Positions 39,993 to 52,289 of a DNA stretch of 64,000 nucleotides are shown one piece after another (position 1 is the stretch's first letter; every line of letters starts with the position of its first letter). The notes beneath the pieces are model-generated. The model did not search any database and had not been told where the DNA came from. It saw nothing but the letters and a program-made list of their open reading frames with translations. The translations under genes were made by a program, and so were the position numbers. The DNA lies in NCBI RefSeq assembly GCF_000227115.2, contig NC_016485.2, forward strand, positions 1,464,025-1,528,024, in the 5' to 3' direction. This stretch comes from Naumovozyma dairenensis CBS 421. Its lineage: Eukaryota; Ascomycota; Saccharomycetes; Saccharomycetales; Saccharomycetaceae.

Positions 39993-40679
39993 ATGGTCAA
40001 ACCTATTGTCGCTCCAAGTATTCTTGCCTCCGATTTTTCTAACCTAGGTTGTGAATGTCACAGAGTAATAAATGCTGGTGCGGATTGGTTACATTTAGAT
40101 GTCATGGATGGACATTTCGTCCCCAATATTACGTTAGGTCAACCAATTGTTGCCTCATTACGTGGGGCAGTTCCTCGTGAAAAGGCCTTCTTCGATTGTC
40201 ATATGATGGTTGAGAATCCTGAGAAATGGGTGGAAGATTTCGCTAAATGTGGTGCTGATCAATTTACATTCCATTATGAAGCCACCAAGGATCCCTTGGC
40301 TTTAGTTAAATTGATTAAACAAAACGGTATTAGAGCTGCTTGTGCCATCAAGCCTGGTACTCCGGTTGATGTCTTATTCCCATTAGCGGAACATTTAGAT
40401 ATGGCTTTAGTTATGACTGTGGAACCTGGGTTCGGTGGTCAAAAATTCATGGCTGATATGATGCCAAAAGTAGAACAATTGAGAGCCAAGTTCCCACAAT
40501 TAGATATTCAAGTAGACGGTGGTTTAGGTAAGGAAACTATTCCACAAGCTGCCAAGGCAGGTGCTAATGTTATCGTTGCTGGTACTAGTGTTTTCACTGC
40601 CAAGGACCCTGAAGAAGTCATTTCATTCATGAAGAGTAAAGTTTCTGATGAATTGAAATCAAGAAATTTATTAGATTAA
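39993..40679 (+). CDS. RPE1: Ribulose-5-phosphate 3-epimerase
   Basis: Interconverts ribulose-5-P and xylulose-5-P in the non-oxidative pentose phosphate pathway. The 228 residues form a TIM barrel. Metal and catalytic residues are seen in [15 protein letters not shown] (His34, Asp36, Asp39) and FDCHMM (His70). [12 protein letters not shown] is the phosphate-binding signature and QVDGGLG carries the second catalytic Asp. A run of Lys-coding A tracts precedes the ATG. Single-domain and intact. Confidence 0.97.
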   Translation: MVKPIVAPSILASDFSNLGCECHRVINAGADWLHLDVMDGHFVPNITLGQPIVASLRGAVPREKAFFDCHMMVENPEKWVEDFAKCGADQFTFHYEATKDPLALVKLIKQNGIRAACAIKPGTPVDVLFPLAEHLDMALVMTVEPGFGGQKFMADMMPKVEQLRAKFPQLDIQVDGGLGKETIPQAAKAGANVIVAGTSVFTAKDPEEVISFMKSKVSDELKSRNLLD

Positions 40680-40875
40680 AAACAAAAAAAAAAAAAACGC
40701 TGACCACGATATATAGATTTATAATTAAAAGTAAAATGGAAAATAGAATAATAAAAAGTATTAATTTCTGAATTTAGATGTATTGTTTTCCTACATTAAT
40801 AACTAATATACAAAAAAGGAGGAGGGTAAAGGAAGACTTTTAAATAATATTATTACTTTACTTTTCTTTTTTCTT

Positions 40876-41421
40876 TTATGGGAAAAATGGACCTCCAAGA
40901 GTAGTGCCTTGACCACTACCAATAACTAAACCTTGACTCGATGAAGCATCATCAAGAACATTCCAAAGAGCTTCTTTCATTTGAGTCAACGCACTTTTCT
41001 CCTTCTTATTTTCTCTAACTCTTTTCACAACTTCACCACCATCAACATCCATAGCAGTATCATCATTTCCATTTTCCAATTTAGCTTGTAAATCTATAAG
41101 TAATTTCCTTTGTTCTGCATATCTCAAACTTCTTTCAATCTTCTTAGCTCTTTTTTTCGAAAGTGTCTTCGTAGTGACGCTCCCATTCCCAGAAGCAAGA
41201 GTACTAGTATTAGTGGAAGCTTGTCCTGTCTTATCCTTGTCATTGAAATATAAATCCAAAGCAACAGACTTAATCTCCCCCGACTTAGAAGCATCAGCAG
41301 ATCTAGCTGGCTTGTAATGACCTGCTCTTTCACGGGCAGCTCTCTTCTTACCAGCTTTTTGAGCCTTACGATGTAAGTTCACTGTCAATTTTGGTCTGTT
41401 AATGGAGTTCTTTGAAGGCAT
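40876..41421 (-). CDS. ALB1: Alb1, nuclear 60S biogenesis/shuttling factor
   Basis: A small basic partner of Arx1 on pre-60S subunits. The 181 residues begin MPSKNSINRPKLTVNLHRKAQKAG, the conserved N-terminus, followed by KKRAARERAGHYKPA. A C-terminal end (GTTLGGPFFP) is also typical. S. cerevisiae Alb1 is about 175 residues. Divergent from MTC1, as in S. cerevisiae. Confidence 0.94.
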   Translation of the reverse strand: MPSKNSINRPKLTVNLHRKAQKAGKKRAARERAGHYKPARSADASKSGEIKSVALDLYFNDKDKTGQASTNTSTLASGNGSVTTKTLSKKRAKKIERSLRYAEQRKLLIDLQAKLENGNDDTAMDVDGGEVVKRVRENKKEKSALTQMKEALWNVLDDASSSQGLVIGSGQGTTLGGPFFP

Positions 41422-41775
41422 GTTCGTTCGACTGGATGGAGGGGATATACAAGTTTGAATCTATCGATCTATCCACGTGAATCACATTGCTGTGTAGTCA
41501 AATCCAAGTCTGTATATATAAAATCTTGCGATGCCCAACGTCTATTCCAACTAATTCTGTAAATTTTTATCATTTTTTTCATTTTTTGTATTTTCGTATA
41601 GAGGGATAATCCCACTAACAAAATGTCAAGATTTGTGAACAGGTAAAAGGTAAAGGAAAAGGTAAAGGTAGATCGGTCAGATACAAGAAAGGGGAGTGTT
41701 CGTAGTATAAGGACAACAAGAACTACTTTTGATCGATCTAAGGGAAGTAAACCAAGTGATCTTGACAAGAACAAT
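41422..41775. promoter_or_regulatory. Divergent promoter region ALB1 / MTC1
   Basis: The 354 bp between divergent genes. It contains a GGTAAAGG-type purine repeat near 41640-41672. Minus-strand open frames extending from MTC1 into it are shadows. Confidence 0.4.
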
Positions 41776-43194
41776 ATGACTACAGAAAGAAAATCCACTG
41801 AGGTAGATGACGTTTTTGAATTCTTAGAGTCTCTTCCTTCTGAAAATGCAACAGATAAGTCGATAGACGATACTAATGATAATAAGGGGAAGACAAATGA
41901 GGGAGGTGCAGGAGACGAAGATATTATGGATTTCCTTGACGAATTGGAAAAGAGTAATTTGAGTATTGAAAAACCTTCTAAAAAAAAGAAAGGTTTGACT
42001 GGAAACTCAGCTGACAAGACGGGACAACAATCTGCTAAAGAAGAAGGGAAGGAAAAAACAGAAAAAGTGTCACCAACTATTACCAAAGAAAAGGAGGAGG
42101 AAGTTATAAGCGGTAAAGAAGAAGAAGAAAACCAAGAACAAGGGCATGAGGAGGAAGAAGAAGAAGAGGTAGAACAGGGAAGGGATGGGACACCTTTGAA
42201 TGATCCAATTACTTCCATCTCCAATTGGTGGTCATCTTCCGGTCAAGCCACGGTATCGACTCTTTGGGACAAGACTACAAAACAAGCAACTTCACAAATT
42301 AAAAAAATTGGTGATAAGATTGGTCAAGATCAATTGCTACAACAGTCTCGTGGTGCAATTAAGATTACGGAATTGGCTAAAAACCTTTCCAAGATAGTGG
42401 TTGGTGAAACAGATGAAATATTAAGAATTCATTTGGTTCATGATTTAATCAATTATTCTTATTTGCAATATCAAATTGAAGATAAATTCCATCAAGTTTT
42501 GTCTTCACAAGTGCAAGGTGGTGTCAGAATATTCGTAGATGAATGGGGTAACCCAAATAAAAAGGATACGGGTAGAAGATCCACAATTACAGATTTCAAT
42601 GAAGCTAAATTCTTGAAACAAAAATTGAATTTATTTAGGGGAAAAACTACCGACGGTGAGAAATTAGCATTAGCCAACTTGGAAAACTCTATTAAATTGT
42701 TCAATAAAGCTCATGATGAACTATTGAAAAGGAAAAAGGAATTGAACGAAAAAGATGATGAAAATAGTGAAAATGACGATGATGATGAGGAGGAGGAGGA
42801 GGAACAAAACAAAATCAGTGATATTTTCATTGCTATTTTGCCAATTGCTGTGGAAGAAAAGGGGAAGACAAGTAGTGATGATAAGGATATTATAACCACA
42901 GATGCATCATATCCAGGAAACTTTAACTTCACCATTGTCCTGAAAGATATTACAAATAATATAACGACTATAACAAGATCACAAGGTTTCCCATTGAAAT
43001 GGGTTAAGTGGTTGGAGACGGAAAAGGATAAAGGTGAAGAAGAAGCTAAAGAAGAAGCCGCAGACGAAGAAGCCAAGGAGGAAGAACTTGGAGTTGATCC
43101 TGGTGATTGGGTGAAAGATTGGATAGAGGACGGTCTAAACTTATCGTTTGGTATCGTAGCCCAGAACTATGTAATTCAAAGAATGGGATTCTAA
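41776..43194 (+). CDS. MTC1: Mtc1 (maintenance of telomere capping) family protein
   Basis: The 472 residues match the size of S. cerevisiae Mtc1 (YJL123C, about 478), a COPI-vesicle-associated protein of unclear biochemical role. The N-terminus VDDVFEFLESLPSENA and the repeated DIMDFLDELEKSN are short acidic helices. A highly acidic Glu-rich segment covers about 110-135. The conserved core starts at ISNWWSSSGQATVSTLWDKTTKQATSQIK and ends LNLSFGIVAQNYVIQRMGF. Function is not readable from sequence. Confidence 0.9.
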   Translation: MTTERKSTEVDDVFEFLESLPSENATDKSIDDTNDNKGKTNEGGAGDEDIMDFLDELEKSNLSIEKPSKKKKGLTGNSADKTGQQSAKEEGKEKTEKVSPTITKEKEEEVISGKEEEENQEQGHEEEEEEEVEQGRDGTPLNDPITSISNWWSSSGQATVSTLWDKTTKQATSQIKKIGDKIGQDQLLQQSRGAIKITELAKNLSKIVVGETDEILRIHLVHDLINYSYLQYQIEDKFHQVLSSQVQGGVRIFVDEWGNPNKKDTGRRSTITDFNEAKFLKQKLNLFRGKTTDGEKLALANLENSIKLFNKAHDELLKRKKELNEKDDENSENDDDDEEEEEEQNKISDIFIAILPIAVEEKGKTSSDDKDIITTDASYPGNFNFTIVLKDITNNITTITRSQGFPLKWVKWLETEKDKGEEEAKEEAADEEAKEEELGVDPGDWVKDWIEDGLNLSFGIVAQNYVIQRMGF

Positions 43195-44829
<1,635 letters not shown>

Positions 44830-44954
44830 TGATATCATAAGAAGGAAAAAAAATAGTTCATGACCAATTGAATTTTCCTATTTAGATATATCGTTACTAG
44901 ATAGCTTACATGAATCAGTACTTTGTAGTTGTATTTATTTTGTAATAATATTTT

Positions 44955-45857
44955 TCACATTTCTTTAACGTCAAGGTTAGAATGGAAATTGATATCAGCT
45001 CTTCTTTGATCCCAAAGAGGCATATTCCCTCTGACTTGTTTCAACTTTTCCATATCCAGTTCAGATATTATTAATTGTGGATCTGAATCATTTTCGGAAG
45101 CTTCCACAATGACTTCACCCCATGGATCAACTATCATAGAATGGCCCCAAGATTCTCTCTTAACATTCTCACTCAATCCATTGAGACTACTCCATTCATC
45201 ATCAGAAACGTCATGAACACCACATTGTGCCGGCATTATTACATAACATTGAGTGTCAATAGCTCTTGATCTCCCTAATAACTTCCAATGGGCCTCGCCA
45301 GTTTTCATTGTGAATGCACTTGGAAAACAAAGTATCTCTGCTCCTCTAGATCGTAAGTTTAATGATAATTCAGGAAATCTAATATCATAGCATATCGCAG
45401 TACCAAGTTTTCCGACAGGAGTATCTATTATATTTGGCAACTCGACGCCAGGCTGTACGGATTCAGATTCCTTTAATATAGGTCCATTGGGGACATCAAC
45501 ATCGAATAGATGTAGTTTTTGGTATGTGGAAATAATATTACCGTTACTATTTATATATAATAAAGTATTTTTCACTCGATCATCTTCAGATGTTGGGGGT
45601 AAATGAACACCAATGGAGACTTCAATATCTTGAGTGGAATCCTTGATAAAACTTTGTAGAGATTTAATAAATTTGGGAGTCTGTTGTGCTAGTAATTTGG
45701 AATGGCTAGCATTCTGAGAAATAAAATCGGTAGCTTCTGGGAAAAATATTAACTTGACATCATTATCGATCGCCTTAAGGATGAGATTTTTCACTGTAAT
45801 TAAATTCCTACTTATATTTGAAGAAGAGCATAATTGACCAATAGCTATTTTCGACAT
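44955..45857 (-). CDS. NIT2: Nit2, deaminated-glutathione amidase (nitrilase superfamily)
   Basis: Nitrilase-fold amidase; the yeast Nit2 and mammalian Nit1 remove deaminated glutathione. The 300 residues carry the catalytic triad Glu41 (FFPEATDF), Lys114 (YQKLHLFDVD) and Cys156 (GTAICYDIRFPEL). Also conserved: WGHSMIVDPWGEVI near the end. S. cerevisiae Nit2 is 307 residues. Convergent with TRM61 and divergent from SPT10, as in YJL125C-YJL127C. Confidence 0.95.
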   Translation of the reverse strand: MSKIAIGQLCSSSNISRNLITVKNLILKAIDNDVKLIFFPEATDFISQNASHSKLLAQQTPKFIKSLQSFIKDSTQDIEVSIGVHLPPTSEDDRVKNTLLYINSNGNIISTYQKLHLFDVDVPNGPILKESESVQPGVELPNIIDTPVGKLGTAICYDIRFPELSLNLRSRGAEILCFPSAFTMKTGEAHWKLLGRSRAIDTQCYVIMPAQCGVHDVSDDEWSSLNGLSENVKRESWGHSMIVDPWGEVIVEASENDSDPQLIISELDMEKLKQVRGNMPLWDQRRADINFHSNLDVKEM

Positions 45858-46120
45858 CCTTTTGAAAGAAGAATCTGTTGAGAATCAAGAGTTAACTTAT
45901 AGAAAGAATCTAATTCTGAAATTCTTCATATGAGTCTAAAGAAAAGATTTCTGAAAAATCATTATTTTGTTCGTACTTTTAAAGAATCGCTTTAAAGCGT
46001 ATACTTTTCAAAATAATAATAAAGCATATATATATTTAGCTTTTGTAGAATACGAAAAGAATCAACAACATCGAAGTCACAACAGCTGTGTTAAATCTAA
46101 GTTTGAGCTTCACTTTCATA

Positions 46121-48442
46121 ATGGTCAAATATGGTACTTATTCTGGTACCTTAACTTTAAACCAGAATGAAAGTCAAAGGAGTAGCGAGAAGAACAATAA
46201 TGATAATATTCCACAACATCCTGATGAACTAAATCAAGAAGAGGCTACCAATCTTATACCGGACAAGTATATATCACAACTACAGCCACACACTATTCTT
46301 CTGAAAGATGGAGAAACAGTAGCAACGATGTATCCTATACCTGCATATTCAGAATGTTTACCCTATGAATTATTGACATTTCTATTAGATGAATTCAATA
46401 TGGAAATTGAAAAAGGTGATAGTTTCCCCTATTACGAAACATTAACTTTGGAAGAATTTAAAGAAGTTTGGTTCCATAAGGGTGCATATATATGTGTGAT
46501 GGTTCTGGGTGAGATACCTGAGTTAGATTATGGTATAGAAAATGATCTATCTGTTCTAGAGAATAATTATGGAACAGATATTGATACAATGAGGCAAACT
46601 TCTCAGTATAAAGTACGAAAACAGACAAGAAATTTGAACTTGAATATACAATGGGAAAAACAATGTTTAGGAATATTTGCATTACAACCTGCATATCCTG
46701 GTAGATCATCACATGTAGTTACGGGAACATTTTTAGTTAATGCTGGGATTCGTGGTAAAGGAATTGGGAAGACCCTAGTAGAGACATTTGTTGAATGGGC
46801 TCAGAGGTTGGGGTACACCTCATCATGTTTCCCATTGATTTATGGTACGAATGTTGGAATTCGTCGAATATTAGAAGGACTGAATTTTAAAAGAATTGGG
46901 AAACTACCCGAATCTGCTATTTTGAAAGGATTCGATGTTCCAGTAGATTCCTTCATTTATGGGAAAGAATTTGCACATATTTCCAAAAGCATCGACTTGT
47001 TGAGAGACCCTCAAAGGAGCATTGAACTTGCGAAATATGAACGATTGATTTATTATTTAGATACTGGGAAATACCCAGCACATTGTGATAGAAATGAAAA
47101 GGCAAGATTGCGTGTGACTGGAAAGTCTTATAGTTTAATTAATGGGAAATTAATGACGAGAGGTCGTGAAGTTGTATATGATTTAGACAAACAAAGGCAG
47201 GTAGCATTAGATTTCCACAACGTCGACCATCAAGGAATTAATAAAGTTACTACCAAAATTGCCGAACAGTATCATTGGAAAGGAATTAAAAACACTGTAT
47301 CTGAAGTCATACAAGAATGTGCTAAGTGTAAACTAAGGTATCAAGATGGGACAGGAGTCATAGTAACACAGTCAGAACATGTACCTCAAGCCCGCATGTT
47401 GCCGAATAATCATATTCCGATTGATCCCAGTTTGAGTATGACTGGCGAACCAAATGTTCAGTACAGACATAATAACGACGATGATAATAACCATAATAAT
47501 CAACTTTCTCAAATGGCAGCGGCCGTTGTAGGTTCTTTAACTAGTGCGCAAGAAGATGAACCTACTCCCCCAGATCCAGAGGAACTACAAGTTAGGAAAA
47601 GTAGTAATAATATAAATAACACTTCGTTACTTCAGAGACTAAGATTCGATGATAATAATAAAACATATCATTCGGTCAAACAAACGGTGAACAGTAATAC
47701 GAATTCACTAAATTCTTTCAATCATTTTGTCACTGAGGATCAAGATAGAAGGAAAAGACGATATACAAATGGCGCACCTGACTCTTTATTAACTGATGCA
47801 AATAATATGGGAATAACTAACAGTGAAGGGACGAGGGACATATTTCAAGAATCTAGTAAAGGTACTTTCAGAACTAAAAAAAGTAGAAAAAATACCGAAA
47901 ATAATACCAATAATAGGTTACATGCTCCCACTAACTCCATTAATAATAATAATAATAACAATAACAACAATGAAACATTGGCCGAACTTTTAAATCCATC
48001 TAATAATAACGTTATGAACCAGGCAATGTTACACTTTGAAGACAATGTTATGGCAGCTATAGAGATGGTACAAAATGAACAAACCTCAAACGCTAATAAC
48101 GACAAGAAAAAGGATGGTGGTGCAACACATCAAAGTCTTCATGATAGTATTAATAACATGGCAGCTAATAGTTCGAAACCGTCGCAAGGAGGAGAACTGC
48201 CGACACCTTTTTATGATATGTTCCACTTTGACGAGTATAATGAAGATGAAGACGAAGATTATAATGAAGATGTAGACAACCAAATTGGAGAAGTAGAAGA
48301 AGAAGCTGAAGATGACGACGACGAAGAGGAAATAGAAGAAACGGATGTTATTGAAGATGTTGACCTTCTAAAGGAACTTGCGAACGACGCAGAATTGTCA
48401 GAATTGGTTAACCAAGTAGGATTAAATAACAAGGCAAAATGA
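46121..48442 (+). CDS. SPT10: Spt10 histone-gene activator (GNAT-like domain plus integrase-type zinc finger)
   Basis: Binds the UAS of core histone genes and activates them. The first ATG is at 46121; the frame continues upstream to 46088 only through a GTG. 773 residues. The core from TILLKDGETVATMYPIPAY to the acetyltransferase-like fold carries the acetyl-CoA-type loop GIRGKGIGKTLVETF. The H2C2 zinc finger (HNVDHQGINKVTTK...CAKCKLRY) resembles retroelement integrases and is the known DNA-binding unit. The C-terminal third is Asn-rich with an Asn run near codons 610-620 and ends in a long acidic stretch. That makes it about 130 residues longer than in S. cerevisiae. Confidence 0.95.
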   Translation: MVKYGTYSGTLTLNQNESQRSSEKNNNDNIPQHPDELNQEEATNLIPDKYISQLQPHTILLKDGETVATMYPIPAYSECLPYELLTFLLDEFNMEIEKGDSFPYYETLTLEEFKEVWFHKGAYICVMVLGEIPELDYGIENDLSVLENNYGTDIDTMRQTSQYKVRKQTRNLNLNIQWEKQCLGIFALQPAYPGRSSHVVTGTFLVNAGIRGKGIGKTLVETFVEWAQRLGYTSSCFPLIYGTNVGIRRILEGLNFKRIGKLPESAILKGFDVPVDSFIYGKEFAHISKSIDLLRDPQRSIELAKYERLIYYLDTGKYPAHCDRNEKARLRVTGKSYSLINGKLMTRGREVVYDLDKQRQVALDFHNVDHQGINKVTTKIAEQYHWKGIKNTVSEVIQECAKCKLRYQDGTGVIVTQSEHVPQARMLPNNHIPIDPSLSMTGEPNVQYRHNNDDDNNHNNQLSQMAAAVVGSLTSAQEDEPTPPDPEELQVRKSSNNINNTSLLQRLRFDDNNKTYHSVKQTVNSNTNSLNSFNHFVTEDQDRRKRRYTNGAPDSLLTDANNMGITNSEGTRDIFQESSKGTFRTKKSRKNTENNTNNRLHAPTNSINNNNNNNNNNETLAELLNPSNNNVMNQAMLHFEDNVMAAIEMVQNEQTSNANNDKKKDGGATHQSLHDSINNMAANSSKPSQGGELPTPFYDMFHFDEYNEDEDEDYNEDVDNQIGEVEEEAEDDDDEEEIEETDVIEDVDLLKELANDAELSELVNQVGLNNKAK

Positions 48443-49240
48443 TACCACTAGATGTCGTATCAAATATTAAAAATAATTAGGGATAATAAGGCATATAGAT
48501 CAATCAAAAATCATATAATTAAAATAAGAACAGAAAAAACTAATCAAGCTAAGTCTGTTGAATATAATTTACTTCTTATTGATAGTTCCGGGTTTATCTA
48601 TTAACTAAGTTAAGATATAGTATATATAAGTTACAACTTTGTTACTTATTTTATCTAATAACCATAGATGATAATAAGATGGCTACCTGAAGGTTCTAAT
48701 TTTGGTAGCTTCCCATGAAACAGTTTTGGTAGTGAAGTTATGACCAATTGTCCATGACAAGACCGTAAAGCTTACTATGTCGCATGTGCTAAACCTGTAG
48801 TTGGTATTGAAGCTTTTAAAGCGCTAAAATTAAGTACCACTATTAGATACCTACGATTTTCAGGTGCAGCTAATACTATCCCATTCTTAGCTCACAAGCC
48901 TGGTTTTGATGAAAAGCAACTAACTGGACGTCACAAATGTTCTCCTTTTTGTTTATTTTACAAGTTTCAATTTATTAAATAAACAAAGGTCTATAGATTG
49001 GAAAAATTAGTAAAATGGAAAGGCAAATATAAATAATATTGATTTCAATCCCGGGTAACCCCAAGATCTATAACTGAATAGAAATAGAAAGTTGAGGTAC
49101 AAACTAACACATTTAAGAACTTCTTACTTCCTAACTTAGGAAGTCAGAATTTAAACTACTCAAGGACTTATCTGTTCACAAAGAGTGAGTGAAAACAAGT
49201 AGGGAACTGTACGCATTAATACGAGGAGTAATTTATTATA
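48443..49240. other. SPT10 3' region
   Basis: About 800 bp with no intact frame. Around 48684-48960 one frame reads as protein-like stretches with two stops (including AKPVVGIEAFKAL and FLAHKPGFDEKQL), perhaps a decayed gene. I could not tie it to a family. Confidence 0.35.
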
Positions 49241-49399
49241 ATGCTCTTTTTCTTTAGACAATTGAGACATATTTTTACTCAATCGCATTCAATTTCTCAA
49301 CAAATCCGATTATCACGTTGTGCATTTTTCCAATTATTAGGTTATTTAGGAAGTTGTGTTGTCATTTCGTTAGCGGCTCAATCAAAGTACCTAGAATAA
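49241..49399 (+). CDS. MCO6: Mco6-like small mitochondrial protein (52 aa)
   Basis: The ATG at 49241 opens a 52-codon frame ending with TAA at 49397-49399. The product starts MLFFFRQLRHIFTQSHS, Arg/His-bearing and without acidic residues like a mitochondrial targeting segment. It has a hydrophobic membrane stretch LLGYLGSCVVISLAA and ends SKYLE. S. cerevisiae has a 52-residue mitochondrial protein, YJL127C-B (Mco6), in exactly this place between SPT10 and PBS2 and in the same relative orientation. Length, place and character agree; I could not align the sequences. Confidence 0.7.
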   Translation: MLFFFRQLRHIFTQSHSISQQIRLSRCAFFQLLGYLGSCVVISLAAQSKYLE

Positions 49400-50616
49400 C
49401 ATTACTGAGACACTATAGATACGTAAAAATCGTTACATGATGATGCGTCTCCTACTTGGAAAGTATTCCTCTTCAAGATTTCCTTTGGTCGCCACGATCT
49501 TTCAGAAATCTTTCACCTATCGTTAAAGTTGCACTTTTAAAGACGTTACTTTCCCAAGATAGCGTCATAAATGAGGTTTTGTCAAGATTAAAAAATAGTA
49601 AATATAAACACGAATCCATTCTTTTGTAACTAATGGCACTTCAGTTCCTGAGATTTTCCGGATATTGAAGAAACATAACAACAATAGCTCCCACAAAGTT
49701 TCTCGTCGCTGGAAATAGCAGGTTAAATAACAAGTGACGTTTGATTGATTGATTTGCATTAACTGAAAAAGCTTTATTTTCTGGTACTCCAATTGTCTAT
49801 CATATATACTATTGATTATAGAAGAAAAATGAAATCAGCATACTGTAGCGTACGGTTTGTTCCTTGTACGATATACATCACATAGATAGTTAATGGATTA
49901 ATTCGTGATCGCTATCGTTTCCTCTTCTTTACGCATTACATTAACTTCTGGCTCTCATTCGGTGCTAGCCTAGGTTCTGTTTGTCATATACTATAAGCAA
50001 TCTCTGTTATGCCTATTTCTTCGAATTCTTTAAGATATTGAAGTGATTATTCTCTTAATTGTCGCGTGTGGTTTGGTATTATTTCATCTACAAATGTCTA
50101 GGCAACCTCTGCAAAAACTTACTTTTTGAGGAACTATGCCCAAAACTAGCTGTAATACAGGCTCTAGTTTTAATCTGTTTCAGTCGATCAGTGTTTGTTA
50201 AAAAATGGCTTCTTCATTTCGTTTTAAATATAAGCTTCTACTCATTGAATTATCACTATAGTCGGTAGAATATCTCTACGTAAAAATTAGATGAACTATT
50301 CAAGAAAAATAAACTATAATAGCATAACTTTTAGCATTTTCCTAAAATTTTCATATAGACTACATAGGTTTGACTTTAAATATGCTATTAAGAATGTTCT
50401 AGCTTCCAACTTAATGATGTATCATCTAAAACGAATGTACATGGATATTGACTGAGTGTTTACTTTCTTATCTTAACAGAAACCTTATTGGTTGCGTTCA
50501 GTTTTGCTGTATCTTATTGATTTAGTATGTCCCCAAAAGAAAAACTCTATAAATAATGTAATTTTCTTATTCTTTTCCTCGGATCGCCAGCTTGAGACAC
50601 AATCCTACATTTAACT
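49400..50616. other. Gene-free AT-rich region
   Basis: About 1.2 kb without a supported gene. Open frames at 49565-49792 (minus) and 50059-50268 (plus) are short, show no coding character I recognise and are left out. Confidence 0.45.
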
Positions 50617-50672
50617 TTTTTCTTTGAAAACATATCCTAACTTTTTCTAATTCAATTGCTCAATCCACAAAA

Positions 50673-51485
50673 ATGGCAAATCCTGTTGAAACCGAATTAG
50701 TCCTCATCAATGGGATTCCACAAAATAATTCCATCAAAACTATTCAGTTTCTGGATACGTACTACTCAGAAATCACAAAGCACGTTGGCCAGGTGAAATA
50801 TTGGTCATTAGTGGATAACTCTGTTCTCAAACAAAAGGCCGTGGACATCTTCAAACACCATGGTCATTTCATAATAATTGTCCCTCGCTCTACAATAGTG
50901 ACCGCAATAGAATCCGAGGCTGTAATAAGATGGCTGGTCGCACCCTTGAGGAAAAGCTTCAAATAATATTATCTACCGTCTTAAAAATAACCAAGAATAT
51001 TGCCTAAAAAAATCAATGAAGTAATTCCAAAGGAACTACCATTGAATCTAGAAGAAGGAATAGCGCACATAGACAAACTTGCAATGGTGAGACGAAACAT
51101 CAAGGCACTGGGTCTATGTTCATTGGACATCCAAAAACTATTTAAAGAGCTATGCTCAATAAATTGTTGAAGCACCAAGAGATTTTCCCTCTCTAAAAGA
51201 CATTTAGAAAAAAGTTCTCTAAGAATGGCTACACACCATCTTTAGGTTCTTCTTAGAAAATGATGACTATATTTGCGTGGAAGAAAGGAATGCAAATATA
51301 AGATATTTGCAAACCTGAGACACAACCTGAAGATATTGTGTGTAATTTCTGGATAATACCTACATCCACTAAAAAAATGCTCGTGATGGAATTAAATTGT
51401 GGTGCTTCTTTTAAGAGAACTAATTCTATTTCAATAAATCTACAATATTTGGGCGACATGCAGCTCATTCGAAACTTCTTGTAGT
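50673..51485 (+). pseudogene. Decayed orphan gene, copy 1 (97-codon intact 5' part)
   Basis: The ATG at 50673 opens 97 codons (start MANPVETELVLINGIP, stop 50964-50966). Protein-like sequence continues in other frames: a block from about 51018 to 51170 (IPKELPLNLEEGIAHIDKL...) and another from about 51322 to 51485 (NFWIIPTSTKKMLVMELNCG...). This suggests an ancestral protein of roughly 260-270 residues with several frameshifts. A second, inverted copy at 51815-52289 shares the first two blocks and about 45 bp of leader. VLINGIP resembles an RRM RNP2 strand, but no family is recognised. It might instead be a real 97-residue gene. Confidence 0.55.
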
Positions 51486-51689
51486 TTTACTTGACTAACT
51501 TGGTTTGGTTGCTCCCGCTCTTGTTTTCGCGGTTCCTCGTCTGCTTCTTCTTCCTGACGTTATTGTTCTTGTTCTTGTTGAAAACCTTACAACTGTACTT
51601 GTCACTGTCGTCCACTTTTCAGCCTCATTAGATGCATAAATACCGGTTAACAGCGGTCCAATTGTAAACAAAAAACAGCCTGGACACAA

Positions 51690-51775
51690 TATCGCATACC
51701 CCCAAGCGATCCCATACCTGGCTACGAGTTAATCTGGAGTACTGATGGGTGACTTCTTGTCGGAATATTTCAAAA
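51690..51775 (+). other. 5S-rRNA-like relic
   Basis: The string order GCATACC, GATCCCAT (51707-51714), AGTTAA (51726-51731), AGTACT (51738-51743), ATGGGTGAC (51745-51753) and GGAA (51762-51765) follows eukaryotic 5S rRNA. The 11-nt gap between GATCCCAT and AGTTAA is identical to that in plant-type 5S as I remember it. About 15 nt after AGTTAA and 8 nt near the 5' part are missing, so it cannot fold as a working 5S RNA. It looks closer to the plant/animal consensus than to Saccharomyces 5S. It lies in the spacer between the two orphan gene copies. Confidence 0.45.
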
Positions 51776-51814
51776 TATAATTGTCTCTTGAAGGAACGAA
51801 ACCCCCGGGCGCTT

Positions 51815-52289
51815 CTAAACTTTATTGAGCAGAGTTTTTTACAGATATTGGATGTCCAATGAGCATAGACTCATTACCTTGATGTTTGTGCCTCAACTTT
51901 ACAAACGTTTCTATAGGTGCCATTCTTTCTTCTACATTTAATGGTAGTTCCTTCGGGGGTACTTTATGATGCGTTCTAAGAAATATTTTTCATTATGTTC
52001 AAGGTCGACAAATGATATACCTTTTTCTTAAAGGTGCAATCAGTCACCTTATCACTTTTTTCATGTACTATTGATGCCATAGTTGCACAATGAGATTGAA
52101 TAATTATAAAATGACCATGCTGTTCGAAGATGTCCACGGTCTCTTGCTTGAGAACACTGTTATCAAGGAATGTCCAACGTTGGTTTGTGATTTCGGAATG
52201 GTACCTATCCAGTAAAAAATAGTTTTGATGAAATTATGTTGTGGAATCCCATTGATGAGGACTAATTCGGTTTCAACAGGATTTGCCAT
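51815..52289 (-). pseudogene. Decayed orphan gene, copy 2, inverted
   Basis: The minus-strand ATG at 52287-52289 starts a frame nearly identical to copy 1 for 17 codons (MANPVETELVLINGIPQ). It then diverges and shifts frame; the 61-codon frame ends near 52104. A later block (PPKELPLNVEERMAPIE...) corresponds to the IPKELPLNLEE block of copy 1. Similarity continues upstream of the ATG to about 52345 (CTTTGAAAACATATCC), so the leader was duplicated too. More damaged than copy 1. Confidence 0.65.

Noticed and set aside
41469..42224. A 251-codon minus-strand open frame over the ALB1-MTC1 promoter and MTC1 start
   Set aside because: Mirror of the acidic, repetitive MTC1 coding sequence (Ser/Phe/Leu-rich product); no family resemblance.
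48684..48960. Protein-like stretch downstream of SPT10
   Set aside because: Contains stops and could not be matched to a family; left as a remark only.
51495..51689. 64-codon minus-strand Thr/Arg-rich frame between the orphan gene copies
   Set aside because: Low-complexity repeat of ACA/AGA codons; no support as a gene.
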